From Fulvivirga sp965227525 (GTDB lineage Bacteria > Bacteroidota > Bacteroidia > Cytophagales > Cyclobacteriaceae), in the NCBI GenBank assembly GCA_965227525.1, contig OZ245762.1, positions 3,348,001 through 3,412,000 of the forward strand: 64,000 bases of DNA, given 5' to 3'. The position numbers were made by a program, and so were the translations under genes. Numbering within the stretch: the first letter of the stretch is position 1; each line of letters starts with the position of its first letter. The notes beneath the pieces are model-generated. The model saw nothing but the letters and a program-made list of their open reading frames with translations, ran no database searches and was not told the DNA's origin. This document shows positions 1-10,109 of the stretch, one piece after another.

Positions 1-1022
1 AATATAATAGTTGTATCTGCGAATACACGATTAAGCTTTCTTCTTTCTTTAATTATAGTTAATCCGCCAGCATATTTGGTTTCTGGTGTAATAAAGTTTC
101 TGTACAGCCTACCTCCTATTCTGTCGAGAGGTTCAGAGCTAGCGAAATACAACTCACCAGTAATAAAAGTTTTGTAGATATTGTTAATTGAGTACGTGCC
201 GCTGTAACCCACTTTTGGTGTAAACCCATTATCATACAAAAACTCATTTCGAAGCTCCTGCCCTAATCCCAGGAAGTTTTTATCTATCACTGCCAAATCA
301 AATGAGCTTAAACTACTGTAACTAATTTCACCAGATATCGACCAAATATCTTTTATTACAATAAGCACTTCGACATCATCTTCTCCTTCACGAGATAAGA
401 TATAAATCCTTGCATCTTTAACATAGGGCAGCCCTCGCAAGACTCGTTCACTATCTGTCAATAAATCAGGGTCGACCACATCACCTACTTCAAAGAATAC
501 GTTATTTTTAATTATTCGACTACGCGTATAGCTGTGTAAGTCGTTTGCCAGATTAATTGCCCAGCTGTCAACATTTTTGGTAGTATCATGGATACTGGTA
601 CCAAAAACTTCTAGCTTTTTTATACGGATATTAGCGATTGATTTACCTGCATACTTTTTGTAATTACCATTTGTAACAATCTGACTATTTGCATTTGAGG
701 CCTTTTTGGGCTCATTTGACGGAGGGTCTGTGAATAGTAAATCGTACAGCTCTTTAGTGAACCTTCTTTTGTAGAGTTTCTCCTTTAGCTTTTTATAAAA
801 TTCATCGCTTCGTTTTGTTTCGTCTCTTTTGAGCTTAATTGCAACACTATCTGGTAGCAATATCATGGTGTCTCTCTCTACATAAATTGATGAATCGCCA
901 AGTATAAGAAAGCTTTTACCCTTAACTCGAACAGAGTCCAGCGCTGTCTTTTTTGGTTTTTTCTGTCCAACACAAAATGCTGAAATCAAAAGAAATACAA
1001 TTATGAATATTATTCTCTGCAT
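1..1022 (-). CDS. POTRA/Omp85-like outer-membrane protein, C-terminal part outside the window
   Basis: This reading frame starts at the ATG ending at 1022 and stays open to the window edge (340 codons), so the 3' part is missing. I translated it by hand. Residues 1-20 are a hydrophobic signal peptide ending in CVGQ. Around residues 145-215 lies a POTRA-like module with the pattern 'LLTDSERVLRGLPYVKDARI', followed by 'VIKDIWSISGEI', which resembles the transition into the beta-barrel of Bacteroidota surface-antigen (Omp85) proteins. The visible barrel part is rich in alternating aromatic and polar residues. The expected role is in the outer membrane, in protein or lipid transport or assembly, but the barrel end with its diagnostic motif is not visible. 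The assignment is by pattern only. Confidence 0.7.
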   Translation of the reverse strand, partial: MQRIIFIIVFLLISAFCVGQKKPKKTALDSVRVKGKSFLILGDSSIYVERDTMILLPDSVAIKLKRDETKRSDEFYKKLKEKLYKRRFTKELYDLLFTDPPSNEPKKASNANSQIVTNGNYKKYAGKSIANIRIKKLEVFGTSIHDTTKNVDSWAINLANDLHSYTRSRIIKNNVFFEVGDVVDPDLLTDSERVLRGLPYVKDARIYILSREGEDDVEVLIVIKDIWSISGEISYSSLSSFDLAVIDKNFLGLGQELRNEFLYDNGFTPKVGYSGTYSINNIYKTFITGELYFASSEPLDRIGGRLYRNFITPETKYAGGLTIIKERRKLNRVFADTTII

Positions 1023-1059
1023 TAATGGACTGAGGGTTGTCAATGCTTTAACGACTAAA

Positions 1060-1106
1060 AACAAAAGCGTTGTATAAAATACATATCACAGCATTTTACA
1101 CAACGC
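1060..1106 (-). terminator. Intrinsic terminator behind the OmpA-type lipoprotein gene
   Basis: Positions 1067-1080 and 1093-1106 form a 14-bp inverted repeat with one mismatch around a 12-nt loop. Read on the minus strand the hairpin is followed by a T-rich tract (TTTTGTTTTT). It lies 33 bp past the stop of the 1139-1825 gene and before the start of the next minus-strand gene at 1022. Confidence 0.7.
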
Positions 1107-1138
1107 TCTAAATTAACGAACCCTATTTCTATATAAAA

Positions 1139-1825
1139 CTACAGTTCGCCTCTTTCTGCCATTTTCTTCATCTTTTTATTTGCATAAATAGCCACTTCAA
1201 CTCGTCTGTTTTGTTGACGACCAGCTACTGTGCTGTTGTCTGCGATAGGTTGCGACTCTCCATACCCTTGTGTGGTAAACCTTGGTGAAGCCACTCCCTG
1301 TGCCAATAAATAATTGGTTACTGCATTAGCTCTTTGTTCTGACAGTTGCTGATTGTATTGATCTGACCCGGTCGCATCTGTGTGCCCCTCAATCAAAATA
1401 TTTGTGTTTTCATACTCCTTTAGAGTAGAAGCCAATTCTGCAAGGTTTTGCTTTGTTGCAGGTCTCAGTGCATATGAATCAACGTCAAACATCAAGCCTG
1501 AGTCAAAGGTGATTTTAATTCCCTCTCCTACTCTTTCTACTTCAGCGCCTTTGAGATCTTCACGCAATTGCTCGGCCTGCTTGTCCATTCTTCGTCCTAT
1601 GAGCGCTCCTGCCGTACCACCTATACCAGCACCAATAATGGCTCCCAGGGCAGTATTGTCAGATGCACTACCAATAGCAGCACCAATAGCACCTCCTGCA
1701 GCAGCTCCGACAGCTCCTCCCTTTTGTGTATTACTAGCCTTACAGCCCGTAAGAAATATTATCGCAGCTAAAACAAATGATTTCAAAGCCCTTAGACCAC
1801 TCGTTCTATTTATCGTATAGTTCAT
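1139..1825 (-). CDS. OmpA-family lipoprotein with glycine-zipper segment
   Basis: The 228-residue protein has a lipoprotein signal peptide (lipobox FLTGC, Cys28), then a glycine/alanine-rich zipper segment (about residues 35-78, repeated GAxxGG/GAIIGAG patterns). The C-terminal OmpA/MotB-type peptidoglycan-binding domain (about 105-215) contains IEGHTDATGS, YNQQLSEQRA and RRVEVAI. It should be anchored in the outer membrane and bind peptidoglycan non-covalently, like the YiaD/Pal group. It sits between an Omp85-like gene and tamL on the same strand. A glycine zipper plus OmpA domain is a common pairing, and the length is normal. The specific physiological role is not visible. Confidence 0.9.
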   Translation of the reverse strand: MNYTINRTSGLRALKSFVLAAIIFLTGCKASNTQKGGAVGAAAGGAIGAAIGSASDNTALGAIIGAGIGGTAGALIGRRMDKQAEQLREDLKGAEVERVGEGIKITFDSGLMFDVDSYALRPATKQNLAELASTLKEYENTNILIEGHTDATGSDQYNQQLSEQRANAVTNYLLAQGVASPRFTTQGYGESQPIADNSTVAGRQQNRRVEVAIYANKKMKKMAERGEL

Positions 1826-1969
1826 ATCTTTTTTAGTATTTTATTTTCTCACAAAGCTCCAAAAAGGATACCAACAAGCATGAACGCTCATAAGCTGTAA
1901 AGAAACCTACAAATGATTATTGTCTGGGTAAATTAATCCACACTGTGGGTTAAAAGTGGTCGGAAACTG

Positions 1970-4270
1970 TTAGAATGGATAACCTATAGCTATGTTGAGT
2001 ATAAGATTTTCTTTTCTCCAGTCTTTATCTTCAATGGCAATGTCTCTGAATCTCCACCTATCTCCACGATCTTCGGTGGGTATTCGCAGAGGAAATGCCA
2101 AATCAAATCGCAAAACAAAAAACTCTGCATCGAATCTAAGGCCGACTCCTGCTCCAACAGCCAACTGACTAACAAACTTCTTCGGGTCAAACTCACCTCC
2201 AGGTCTTTGTTCATCTTCTCTGATTGTCCAGATGTTACCAGCATCGGTGAAAACTGCACCTCGAAATGCACCAATAATAGGGAATCGGTACTCGAAGTTT
2301 GCCTCAAGCTTGATATCAGCCGTTTGATCAATAAAGGTTTCCGATTCGCTTACCTTAAACTCCCCTGGCCCTACAGATCGTGCTCTAAAAGCTCTTATAC
2401 TTGTAGACCCACCAATGGCAAACTGCTTGGTGTAAGGCAATGTGGTAGAATTACCAAAAGCATAACCTACACCAGATATGAGGCGGGTAGCTATTCTATG
2501 TCTTTTAGCTATTTGAAAATAGTACCGTATATCAAAATCGGCCTTTACGAATTGTGAATAAGGTGAACCCAGTATTTCATAAGGATTCTCTGCTGTATTT
2601 TCTTCTTCACGCACTCCAGATTGTGCCACATGCATTAAATTACCCGAAAGGTCGACATTCCCGTTAAAATAAAGGTCACTTCTAGACTCTCGGTCTTCAT
2701 CGTTTTGTGAGTTGTAGTAGAACGAATAAGTGGTACCTAATATAAACTGCTCTTCATAACTTCTTCTTAACAAAGGGTTTACATTTAGCACAGAATCAAA
2801 CTCCGAAGAGACTTTGCCCAATTGTATAAAGTTGATATCCACAGGATACAGCTCATGCCTTTTGGTTTTCGTTTCGCGCCAATTAAATCCATAGGCCGCA
2901 TCTATTGAGTTAAGTGTGAAGAAGTTTATTCTTTTAAGTGTTCTGAAGCCGAGCTTTATTTTAGTTTGAGGCACAAATCGGCTCGACCTGTTTCTAATAT
3001 TGAAAGGTGAAATGATACGAGGTATTGTAAGTACATTTTCTAAACCGATGGTGTAGGAGTTCAACGGCTGATTACCGGCATTACCTCCGACCTGAACTTC
3101 ATATCCCGCATTGAAATTTAGCTCATAAGACTCTGCGCCTCTAAAAATATTTCTGTTTTTAAAAGTGGCATTAAAATTAGGCCCAACAAAACTGTTGGAT
3201 TTTGATACTGCCTGCAGTTCTAGCCTTATTGATTTCTTTTTATATGGAGATAGATAAATGTTGGCATTAAGCTCATTACCATTTTCTTCGTAATCTATGT
3301 TTACATACTTAAACACATCTAACTGGATAAGCCTATTTAAAGTAATCAGTTCATTTTCCTTGCTATAAACCTTACCGGGCCTAATGACGACTTGTTCAGT
3401 AATAATTTCAGGCCTGAAATCATTACGTGACTGAATAAAATTAATGTTATTGGCCACTGTAGTGTCACTGCTTGTTGTACTATCTGATTTGAATGTATAG
3501 TTCGTAAATAGGTTTACTTTTTTGATGTCATAAACTGCCCTGGCATCATTTGGAGTCGTTTGTTTAAGGTTTAAGAACATCTCGACTTGCTTATTGCCAA
3601 CGGTGCTGTCGGCCCTAAACAATAAATACTCATTAGAGAAGTGATAGTATCCTTGATCTTTCAGTGCCTTTTCAAGTCTCAGACGTTCTTGCTTTAAATC
3701 ATCGAGATCATAGCGATCTCCTTTTTTAATTTCAGACTCAATAGCAAGTCTCGAAATCTTGTCGCTCAATATACTGTCACTGATATCGTAGTGAATTGTG
3801 TCGTAGTGAAATGGACTGGAAATATCTGCCTTATAATTCACCGTTGCAGCATGCTTACTTTCCTTTACTTCACTTGTAACTCTCGCACCAAAATATCCAT
3901 TATTCTTTAGAGTAGATTCGATTTGCAACTTACTCCTTGATATATCTACATCTTGTATCAAAACAGGCTTTCTACCCAACTTTGTTTTCACCCAATGCTT
4001 AAAGCCCTTTTCTTTTTCAACGTTGCCTGCTAACCCATAAAACCATGGGCGTGGCCTGGAGCCAAGCAGCTTACTATTGGGGTCTGGCCTTAACAATCGT
4101 TCGATTTCCCTATTTATTTCAGCGCCATCTTGAAGGTTCTTTTTAGGCACAAACTTAATTTCAGCACCTTCATAAAATTTTTGATCTTCTGAGAGGTACT
4201 TATTGGCAGTGCATCCGGCAAATAGCAAACCTGACAATAGCAAGAAGTATATGAGTATGTTATTCTTCAT
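1970..4270 (-). CDS. tamL: TamL, lipoprotein Omp85 (translocation and assembly module)
   Basis: This is an outer-membrane Omp85 protein with a lipoprotein signal peptide (lipobox LLFAGC), the form of TamA found in Bacteroidota. I chose the ATG at 4270 over an in-frame ATG at 4285 because a strong Shine-Dalgarno GGAGG (minus strand, 4277-4283) lies 6 nt upstream of it. POTRA-like segments fill roughly residues 40-330 and the barrel the rest, with the conserved loop pattern SIRAFRARSVGPGEF. It overlaps the end of tamB by 11 nt, so the two are translationally coupled. With TamB it is expected to form an inner-to-outer membrane module that moves proteins or lipids to the outer membrane. No sign of damage. 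Confidence 0.9.
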   Translation of the reverse strand: MKNNILIYFLLLSGLLFAGCTANKYLSEDQKFYEGAEIKFVPKKNLQDGAEINREIERLLRPDPNSKLLGSRPRPWFYGLAGNVEKEKGFKHWVKTKLGRKPVLIQDVDISRSKLQIESTLKNNGYFGARVTSEVKESKHAATVNYKADISSPFHYDTIHYDISDSILSDKISRLAIESEIKKGDRYDLDDLKQERLRLEKALKDQGYYHFSNEYLLFRADSTVGNKQVEMFLNLKQTTPNDARAVYDIKKVNLFTNYTFKSDSTTSSDTTVANNINFIQSRNDFRPEIITEQVVIRPGKVYSKENELITLNRLIQLDVFKYVNIDYEENGNELNANIYLSPYKKKSIRLELQAVSKSNSFVGPNFNATFKNRNIFRGAESYELNFNAGYEVQVGGNAGNQPLNSYTIGLENVLTIPRIISPFNIRNRSSRFVPQTKIKLGFRTLKRINFFTLNSIDAAYGFNWRETKTKRHELYPVDINFIQLGKVSSEFDSVLNVNPLLRRSYEEQFILGTTYSFYYNSQNDEDRESRSDLYFNGNVDLSGNLMHVAQSGVREEENTAENPYEILGSPYSQFVKADFDIRYYFQIAKRHRIATRLISGVGYAFGNSTTLPYTKQFAIGGSTSIRAFRARSVGPGEFKVSESETFIDQTADIKLEANFEYRFPIIGAFRGAVFTDAGNIWTIREDEQRPGGEFDPKKFVSQLAVGAGVGLRFDAEFFVLRFDLAFPLRIPTEDRGDRWRFRDIAIEDKDWRKENLILNIAIGYPF

Positions 4271-7200
4271 TACTTTCCTCCTCACTCTTCTTAAAAAGCT
4301 CCTTGAGCGTGTTATAATCTCTCACGAAAATGATACCTACGCCAGTTTTGGCTATTTCACCCTGCAACAAATTGTCAAATTCGTTTTGTCTAAAACCCAC
4401 TAATCTATACCTGCCATCCTCGGTTAATTTGTACTCTATTTTAATATCGCCCGCAAAGTCGGAAACACTGCGCTGTTGAGATTCGCCACCTTCCAGGTCA
4501 AAGTTTCCAGCTACTTTAACAACAACTCTTTCATCAAAAAACTGTTTCGAAAGGCCTAATTCCAACTCTGTACGACCTTCAGTGCCTCCTCCTTCACTAT
4601 AATCCTGATAGGATTGTAAATCAAAGGATAATTCCAGACCCTTAATCTTGCTACCTAATCTGTTAAGTTGATTACTCAATATACGACTGGCGCTATTTCT
4701 TGCTGTCGATTGGGCCAAATTATTATCTCCTCCAGAAGAGAAGTCCGATGTCATGAATGTTTTGAACAGGAGCAAGGAAAATACTTGTCTGTTGAGTACG
4801 GCTTCCTGCTGATTGATACCATTAAGCCACGATTGAACATCTATTGGTGCTGATCCCTGCTCTGCAAGAGCAAGTCTAAAACTAATATCTGGTGACAGAA
4901 GCTGACCACCAATATTGAGAAATACATCAAATGGAATTTTTCGTCTAAAGTCTGTATTGACTGGCGCTGCCCGCACTGTATATATGGCAGAAACATCCAT
5001 TCGGGCATTTAAGGGGTCACCTGTCCATAATAAATAGCTACCTGGCCTGATATCGAATTTGCGTTTGACCAAGCTGTAAAAATTGAGATCATAAGACCCA
5101 TCGCTTACTTCATAGCGGCCAGTCAATGTCATGTCGCCTGTCGGCCTCATACCAAAGGTAAGATCTGCATCACCCGACACACTCAACTTATCCTGAGTGA
5201 CCGGATCAATAATCACATTAAATGTGCTCGTGCTGTTTACATCTATTTTCGCCCTCAGATCAATACCTTTAATCCAGACATCTAATGTGTCTTCTTCCTG
5301 ATCAGTGCTTTCTCCAAAGAAAGGGTCGTTTTCAATGTCCTGATCAAAGAACTCCACAACACCTCTCCTCTCTGCCACACTTATTTCTTCCTCGGGGATT
5401 ACATAAGTTACGTCACTGCCATTGGCAATACCCAAATCAAGTCTCACTTTAGGATTATTTAGATCACCGGTAATATCAGCATCGGCATTGATTGCCATTT
5501 TTCCATAAACCAGTTGGTTATCTTTTTCATTGGTGCTTAAAACCTTAAAGTTGTTAGCCTTTAATTTTAATTTAAAATCATAGCTTGAGTAGTCCTCAGA
5601 ATTGATATTACCATCAAACCTCAGTGTGTTATTATCTTCATCATCGATTTTAAAGTTATTGAAGGACAATCCTGTACGAGTAAAATCAATCGTTTCATCG
5701 CTAATAAAATACTTGGTGCCGATATAGTTTACTCTAAAGGCCACTTCATTTAAGTTAAGATTACCTTTGATATCAGGATCTTCGACCGTGCCTGTTACCT
5801 TAAATTGTCCAGTTAGTTCACCATCAAGCTCAGACAATTGATTTGCAGTATAGGCTTGAATTGTAGCAATGTCTAAACTGTTGATTTTTGCATTCAGATC
5901 AAGCGCGGTATTTGTGGTTTGAGTAATCGTACCTTGTACATCTATGTCATTTCTCCTACTTTTTATTCCCAGATCTACCGAAGTCGTATTATTTTCATTT
6001 TTAGCTAATAAGTTGATATTGCCTAATGTATCTCCTTTATAGCTAAACTGATTCACTTTTAAATCAGCTTTGACTCCACCTTTCCCTACAAAATAGTCTA
6101 CATTACCGTTGAGCACTCCACCCAGTATATAGTTATCTGTTTGCTTGAATTTACCCAAAAAACTAAGGTCAAATTGATCGAAGTTTGTGGTTAACAATGT
6201 GTCAGATTGGTTTGCTATAGATGAATTGGCAGTAAGCCGCTGCCCTTCTCGTGAAATTGCGATATTCTCTACCCAAAAGTGATTATTATAAATTTCCAAC
6301 CTATTTTCTGGATGTACCCTCCAGGAATCATAGTTTAAAACGAACTCACCTGGTATAAATTCAAAAACCAAATGATCATCTAGCTGAGAAAGGGTTCCTC
6401 CTATATGGTAGCGGTCTTTGTCATCCTCGCTGAGTATCTTAAAATCTGTTTTTATATGATCGCCCTCAATACTCCCCAATAGTCTGATGTTATTAAATTC
6501 GGAGCTTGCTATAAATAACCTGTCGATAGCAGCAGTAAAGTTGAGCGACTCTCGGTCAGAAATGAGTTGAATCCCTAATGAGTCTATGACAGTACCCTGA
6601 TAGTCGACCTTCTCAAAATCCATGTTTACATCTATGAGCCATTCTTCACTATTATATTTACCAGCAATCTCACCGGGTACAAACTCGTCAAGACCCGGTA
6701 CCAGTACATTGGTGAAAAAGCCAGGATTTTTGAAATCAACGCTAAATACAAAGTCTTGAGGTGGTAAATCTTTGAACGATGATGAATCTGAAAGGTAGCG
6801 CTGAAAGTGTTGTTGTAGCACATTAGGCAACGTGTTTAACTCAAAATTGCCGTGAAACTTGGCATCCAGCACTGTTGACTTTAAGTCAATCTCTGTTAAT
6901 GACTCATTGCTCGAGGCTAAAAGTGAAATTGTATCGAGTTGGTAAACAGCATCTTCTTTGGCTATAGTAAGTCCGTCTATCAGAAGACTACCATTTAAGG
7001 ACTCAATATTTTTAGCGGCCAAATCAGAATTCAAATTACCTCTTACCTTAACCTCTTCATTGGTGAATTTTAATGCTTGTAGATTGGCTCTGCGTAAGTC
7101 TAAACTGAAATTATATTTAGGAACGCTGTCACTTAGATTTACAAGGCCATTGAAATTGAAGTCCAGGTTTTCATCACTCATCGCCACCACACCGTCAAAT

Positions 7201-9176
7201 TTTTTGTCTTGTATGCGACCGTTGACATCAATGCTTTTGTAAGCATAATTATTGTATTCGAATTGCTCGATGAACCCCGTCAACTTTGTATCCAAATCTT
7301 GAAGACTAAAGCCTTTACCATCAACCAAGCCATTTAAAGTTACCTTACCTAATTGCTCGTTTGAGATTAATCTTCCTATATCTAATTTTTTAATATCGAC
7401 TTCTCCATTGTACCGATAAACAGTGTCTGTTTGCTCTTTTAGACTTAAACCGAATGCGATATCTCCCAAGCTGGTTTGCACACTGCCTTTTGAGGTAAAA
7501 TCATTCAATTTGCCCTTAAAAGATAACTTAGCGCTCATTCTTTGTGGTAACTGTAAATTATCAGGAAGGCTATCTCCAATGAGGTGATCTAAATCTTTAG
7601 CTTTTGTGAAGAATTCAATTTTGTCGAAGTTATAGGTGGCATTAATGGCATCAGGCAGACCCACAACCTTACCTCTTGTATTTATTGAAGTGCTATCAAA
7701 ACCTTGAAAATAAAGTGATTCAATAGCCAATTGATCGACTGAGCCTTTTACGTTGGCTGAAAAATTGTAAACATGATAAGGTTTAAATAAAAGAAATAAA
7801 CTATCTAAACCAGGCACAAAGGCCGTAATATCATCTGTGTCGATTTGTGAATCTTGTACATCTAAATCTAGCTTTAGCTTTGAGAGATCTTCAGCAATCA
7901 AGTCAATGTCTGGGTATGATAGGTCGATATCTCCCACAAGCCTTGAGTTGTTGAGGCTAAGCTTCAACCCAGAAATCTTAGCTTGTTTACTGTCATATTT
8001 CCAATCACCCTGAAGTTCTTTGAGTCTCAACCCACTTTTCTCAAAAGCACTTAAACTATTTATTTCTCCTCGTAAATCACCATTTTCAAACATGGTATTC
8101 TCCATTGATGCATTGAGCTTTTGCACCCACAAATGCAAAGGGTCAAAGCCTTGTTGCACGCTGTCGCCATGACTATAAAATTTAAAGTTACTGTTAGAAA
8201 TATTCGTTTTTTTCGACCCTGCCAGCATCTCAATATTTTCAGTATCATTGCCAGTTGCTGTCTCAATGGTATCGGCTGGATTTGTATTTGCAAACTGATC
8301 AACAAACACATAAGCATCTTTTAGAGTAATTTCTTCTGCCACATACACGTTGTTGTTGATATCAAGTTCATCTACAATCAGGTCTAAAAAACCAATTTCC
8401 TGGTTGAGGCGCAAGTTGGATGATGACTCTATAAGGTCAAACTTTACATTATCGAGAGTCAGACGATTACCGTCAAATGAAAAGTTTGTTTGGGCCGTAT
8501 CGGTAGAAGTTGGTTCGTAGTTAGTCGATTTCCCTTCAAATATTTTTAGTGAAGCCTCTGCATCGTTTAGTCTGGCAGTGGAAATTTCAATGGATTGCTG
8601 GTTAAGGTCAAATGTTTGAAAACCTACCATCAATTGGCCAATAACTGCCTCAGTAGTGATACCAGTGACTTTGTCATCATAAACAACATTTATTTTAGTA
8701 AGGTCTACATCTCCTACCGAAAAATCAAAGCCAGAGGCACTTTCATCAGACTCTTGCTGAGTAGCAAAACCATCAATTATAAATTGAAAATTGAAGGTAC
8801 TATCAGGCCTTAATACATTTGCTTTAAGTCCTTCGAGTGAAATATCACTTAAGTGTAATTTACTATCTAATAACGCCCATAAATCTGTCTTTATAGAGAG
8901 GTAGTTTGCATATACAAGTGTATCTCCTTCTTGGTCTTCCAAATAAAGCTTCTCTAAAGTAATATTACTGGGAAAATCTACATACAGCCGATCGATTGAA
9001 GCATGAGCATCGACTTTGGAGTGATAAAATGCAATCGCCTTTTGAGTAATGTATTGTTGTACTTTAGGGAATCGCAAAGAATAAACCAGAGCCACCAAAA
9101 GTATTAATACTACACCCAATGTGAGGCCCAGTATTTTAAGTACTTTTTTAAGTATACCTGATTTATTTTTGGTCAT
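4260..9176 (-). CDS. tamB: TamB-like translocation/assembly protein (DUF490)
   Basis: A 1638-residue protein with an N-terminal membrane anchor (about residues 12-34) and then a very long beta-rich periplasmic region made of AsmA/TamB-type repeats, with many alternating short segments of the form LxLDLxxxNxxI. The last 400 residues carry the TamB (DUF490) domain, including stretches such as GDADLTFGMRP and TLTGRYEVSDGSYDLNFY. Such proteins form a hydrophobic groove bridging the periplasm. The gene runs directly into tamL with an 11-nt overlap. The length is normal for Bacteroidota TamB proteins. No regulatory site is obvious except the hairpin just upstream at 9198-9230. Confidence 0.92.
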   Translation of the reverse strand: MTKNKSGILKKVLKILGLTLGVVLILLVALVYSLRFPKVQQYITQKAIAFYHSKVDAHASIDRLYVDFPSNITLEKLYLEDQEGDTLVYANYLSIKTDLWALLDSKLHLSDISLEGLKANVLRPDSTFNFQFIIDGFATQQESDESASGFDFSVGDVDLTKINVVYDDKVTGITTEAVIGQLMVGFQTFDLNQQSIEISTARLNDAEASLKIFEGKSTNYEPTSTDTAQTNFSFDGNRLTLDNVKFDLIESSSNLRLNQEIGFLDLIVDELDINNNVYVAEEITLKDAYVFVDQFANTNPADTIETATGNDTENIEMLAGSKKTNISNSNFKFYSHGDSVQQGFDPLHLWVQKLNASMENTMFENGDLRGEINSLSAFEKSGLRLKELQGDWKYDSKQAKISGLKLSLNNSRLVGDIDLSYPDIDLIAEDLSKLKLDLDVQDSQIDTDDITAFVPGLDSLFLLFKPYHVYNFSANVKGSVDQLAIESLYFQGFDSTSINTRGKVVGLPDAINATYNFDKIEFFTKAKDLDHLIGDSLPDNLQLPQRMSAKLSFKGKLNDFTSKGSVQTSLGDIAFGLSLKEQTDTVYRYNGEVDIKKLDIGRLISNEQLGKVTLNGLVDGKGFSLQDLDTKLTGFIEQFEYNNYAYKSIDVNGRIQDKKFDGVVAMSDENLDFNFNGLVNLSDSVPKYNFSLDLRRANLQALKFTNEEVKVRGNLNSDLAAKNIESLNGSLLIDGLTIAKEDAVYQLDTISLLASSNESLTEIDLKSTVLDAKFHGNFELNTLPNVLQQHFQRYLSDSSSFKDLPPQDFVFSVDFKNPGFFTNVLVPGLDEFVPGEIAGKYNSEEWLIDVNMDFEKVDYQGTVIDSLGIQLISDRESLNFTAAIDRLFIASSEFNNIRLLGSIEGDHIKTDFKILSEDDKDRYHIGGTLSQLDDHLVFEFIPGEFVLNYDSWRVHPENRLEIYNNHFWVENIAISREGQRLTANSSIANQSDTLLTTNFDQFDLSFLGKFKQTDNYILGGVLNGNVDYFVGKGGVKADLKVNQFSYKGDTLGNINLLAKNENNTTSVDLGIKSRRNDIDVQGTITQTTNTALDLNAKINSLDIATIQAYTANQLSELDGELTGQFKVTGTVEDPDIKGNLNLNEVAFRVNYIGTKYFISDETIDFTRTGLSFNNFKIDDEDNNTLRFDGNINSEDYSSYDFKLKLKANNFKVLSTNEKDNQLVYGKMAINADADITGDLNNPKVRLDLGIANGSDVTYVIPEEEISVAERRGVVEFFDQDIENDPFFGESTDQEEDTLDVWIKGIDLRAKIDVNSTSTFNVIIDPVTQDKLSVSGDADLTFGMRPTGDMTLTGRYEVSDGSYDLNFYSLVKRKFDIRPGSYLLWTGDPLNARMDVSAIYTVRAAPVNTDFRRKIPFDVFLNIGGQLLSPDISFRLALAEQGSAPIDVQSWLNGINQQEAVLNRQVFSLLLFKTFMTSDFSSGGDNNLAQSTARNSASRILSNQLNRLGSKIKGLELSFDLQSYQDYSEGGGTEGRTELELGLSKQFFDERVVVKVAGNFDLEGGESQQRSVSDFAGDIKIEYKLTEDGRYRLVGFRQNEFDNLLQGEIAKTGVGIIFVRDYNTLKELFKKSEEESNEE

Positions 9177-9197
9177 TCTTTAGAATGCAATAACAAC

Positions 9198-9230
9198 AAA
9201 TTGACTGTCCGTTTATCGAACAGTCAATTT
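9198..9230 (-). terminator. Hairpin between coiled-coil lipoprotein gene and tamB
   Basis: A perfect 11-bp inverted repeat (9198-9208 with 9220-9230) with an 11-nt loop lies between the stop of the upstream gene and the tamB start. The minus-strand tract after it is only moderately T-rich, so it could be a weak terminator or a stabilising or regulatory hairpin in the tamB leader. Confidence 0.5.
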
Positions 9231-9256
9231 ATTCATGTGTTTTTAGTTATTTGCTT

Positions 9257-9673
9257 TTATTCTTCTTCTATCTTCTGTTTCAACTTTTCTAATTGCCCCT
9301 GAATATCGGAAATTAAATCTTTTGATTCTGCCTTCACCGTACTCCAATTTTCTTCAGTGGCATTTTTCACATCAGAAAGTTTTTTCTCTACTTCTTTCTT
9401 TTGTTTTTGCAACTTAAGCTTAGCAGCTTCGAGTTCGGTTTTAGCCTCTCCGGAAGCTTTTTTCAAGTCAGCTTCAATTTTCGATCGTTCGGCATTTACA
9501 TCATTAAGAAAATCGTTTAGGTCTTCTTCAAGTGCCTGTCTTTCCTTTTTGATATTATTTTGCAACTCAGCAACATCTTCCTTTACGGCATCTTCTGTTT
9601 TTGAGTCGTTTGTGCAAGCCATTGCACCAAAGCCAATAATCAAGACAACTATGATTTTACTTAGTTTTCGCAT
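9257..9673 (-). CDS. Small coiled-coil lipoprotein
   Basis: A 138-residue protein with a lipoprotein signal peptide (GFGAMAC, Cys20) and, after it, one continuous charged helix rich in Lys, Glu and Ala in heptad spacing (about residues 30-138), as in apolipoprotein-like or Lpp-like proteins. I recognise no named family. It is the last gene of a short minus-strand stress-like group (CsbD, YtxH, MscS, ArsC-like). The likely location is the periplasmic face of a membrane. The function is unknown; an envelope spacer or stress protein would fit the context, but that is inference. Confidence 0.75.
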   Translation of the reverse strand: MRKLSKIIVVLIIGFGAMACTNDSKTEDAVKEDVAELQNNIKKERQALEEDLNDFLNDVNAERSKIEADLKKASGEAKTELEAAKLKLQKQKKEVEKKLSDVKNATEENWSTVKAESKDLISDIQGQLEKLKQKIEEE

Positions 9674-9688
9674 AGTCTTCTGTTTGTT

Positions 9689-10099
9689 TTATTTTTCAAA
9701 TTGATTTGCCTCATTTGACTTAACGCCACCTACATCCAGATCCTTATTTATGAAGCTGTATTGAGAATCTACTACAAATGATTTATCATCCATATAGGCA
9801 ATGGGTGTCGTAAGCAAATCAGGATTTTCAGTCAATAGTTTTAACAACTCATCATCAGAGAAGCTTTTACCTTTTACTTCTGTCTTATATTTTTCACTGG
9901 AATCATCTACCAAACCAATCACATCTTTGTTAAGGTCTGAAGCAATTTCAGCTATTTGTCGCTCAGTAAGTTTAGATTTGCTCACATCGGTATCATTAAG
10001 TTTATGGTCTTTTAACGTCTCAGCGTATCCAAGTACCTCTTTGTCCTTTTGTTTCTCACTGTTATATATAAGTATTATTTCGTTGTCTTTAGCTTTCAT
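9689..10099 (-). CDS. ArsC/Spx-like thioredoxin-fold protein
   Basis: The sequence 'ELLKLLTENPDLLTTPIAYMDDKSFV' matches the C-terminal part of the ArsC/Spx family (canonical 'ml..nP.LikRPiv'), and the N-terminal part has the family's beta-alpha-beta start. The catalytic CX5R/CXXC cysteine at the N terminus is missing: the region reads IYNSEKQKDKEVLGYA, so it is not a normal arsenate reductase. I chose the ATG at 10099, preceded by AAGAGAG, rather than an in-frame ATG at 10129 that would overlap the MscS gene. It lies 10 bp after mscS and probably shares its transcript. It is probably a small stress-linked regulator or relic enzyme; the activity is unknown. Confidence 0.7.
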   Translation of the reverse strand: MKAKDNEIILIYNSEKQKDKEVLGYAETLKDHKLNDTDVSKSKLTERQIAEIASDLNKDVIGLVDDSSEKYKTEVKGKSFSDDELLKLLTENPDLLTTPIAYMDDKSFVVDSQYSFINKDLDVGGVKSNEANQFEK

Positions 10100-10109
10100 C
10101 TCTCTTAAA

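Noticed and set aside
4203..9704. Plus-strand frames opposite tamL, tamB and the coiled-coil lipoprotein
   Set aside because: They are antisense shadows of long, clearly coding minus-strand genes without their own start signals.
9689..10099. Functional arsenate reductase
   Set aside because: The catalytic N-terminal cysteine is absent although the C-terminal family pattern is there.
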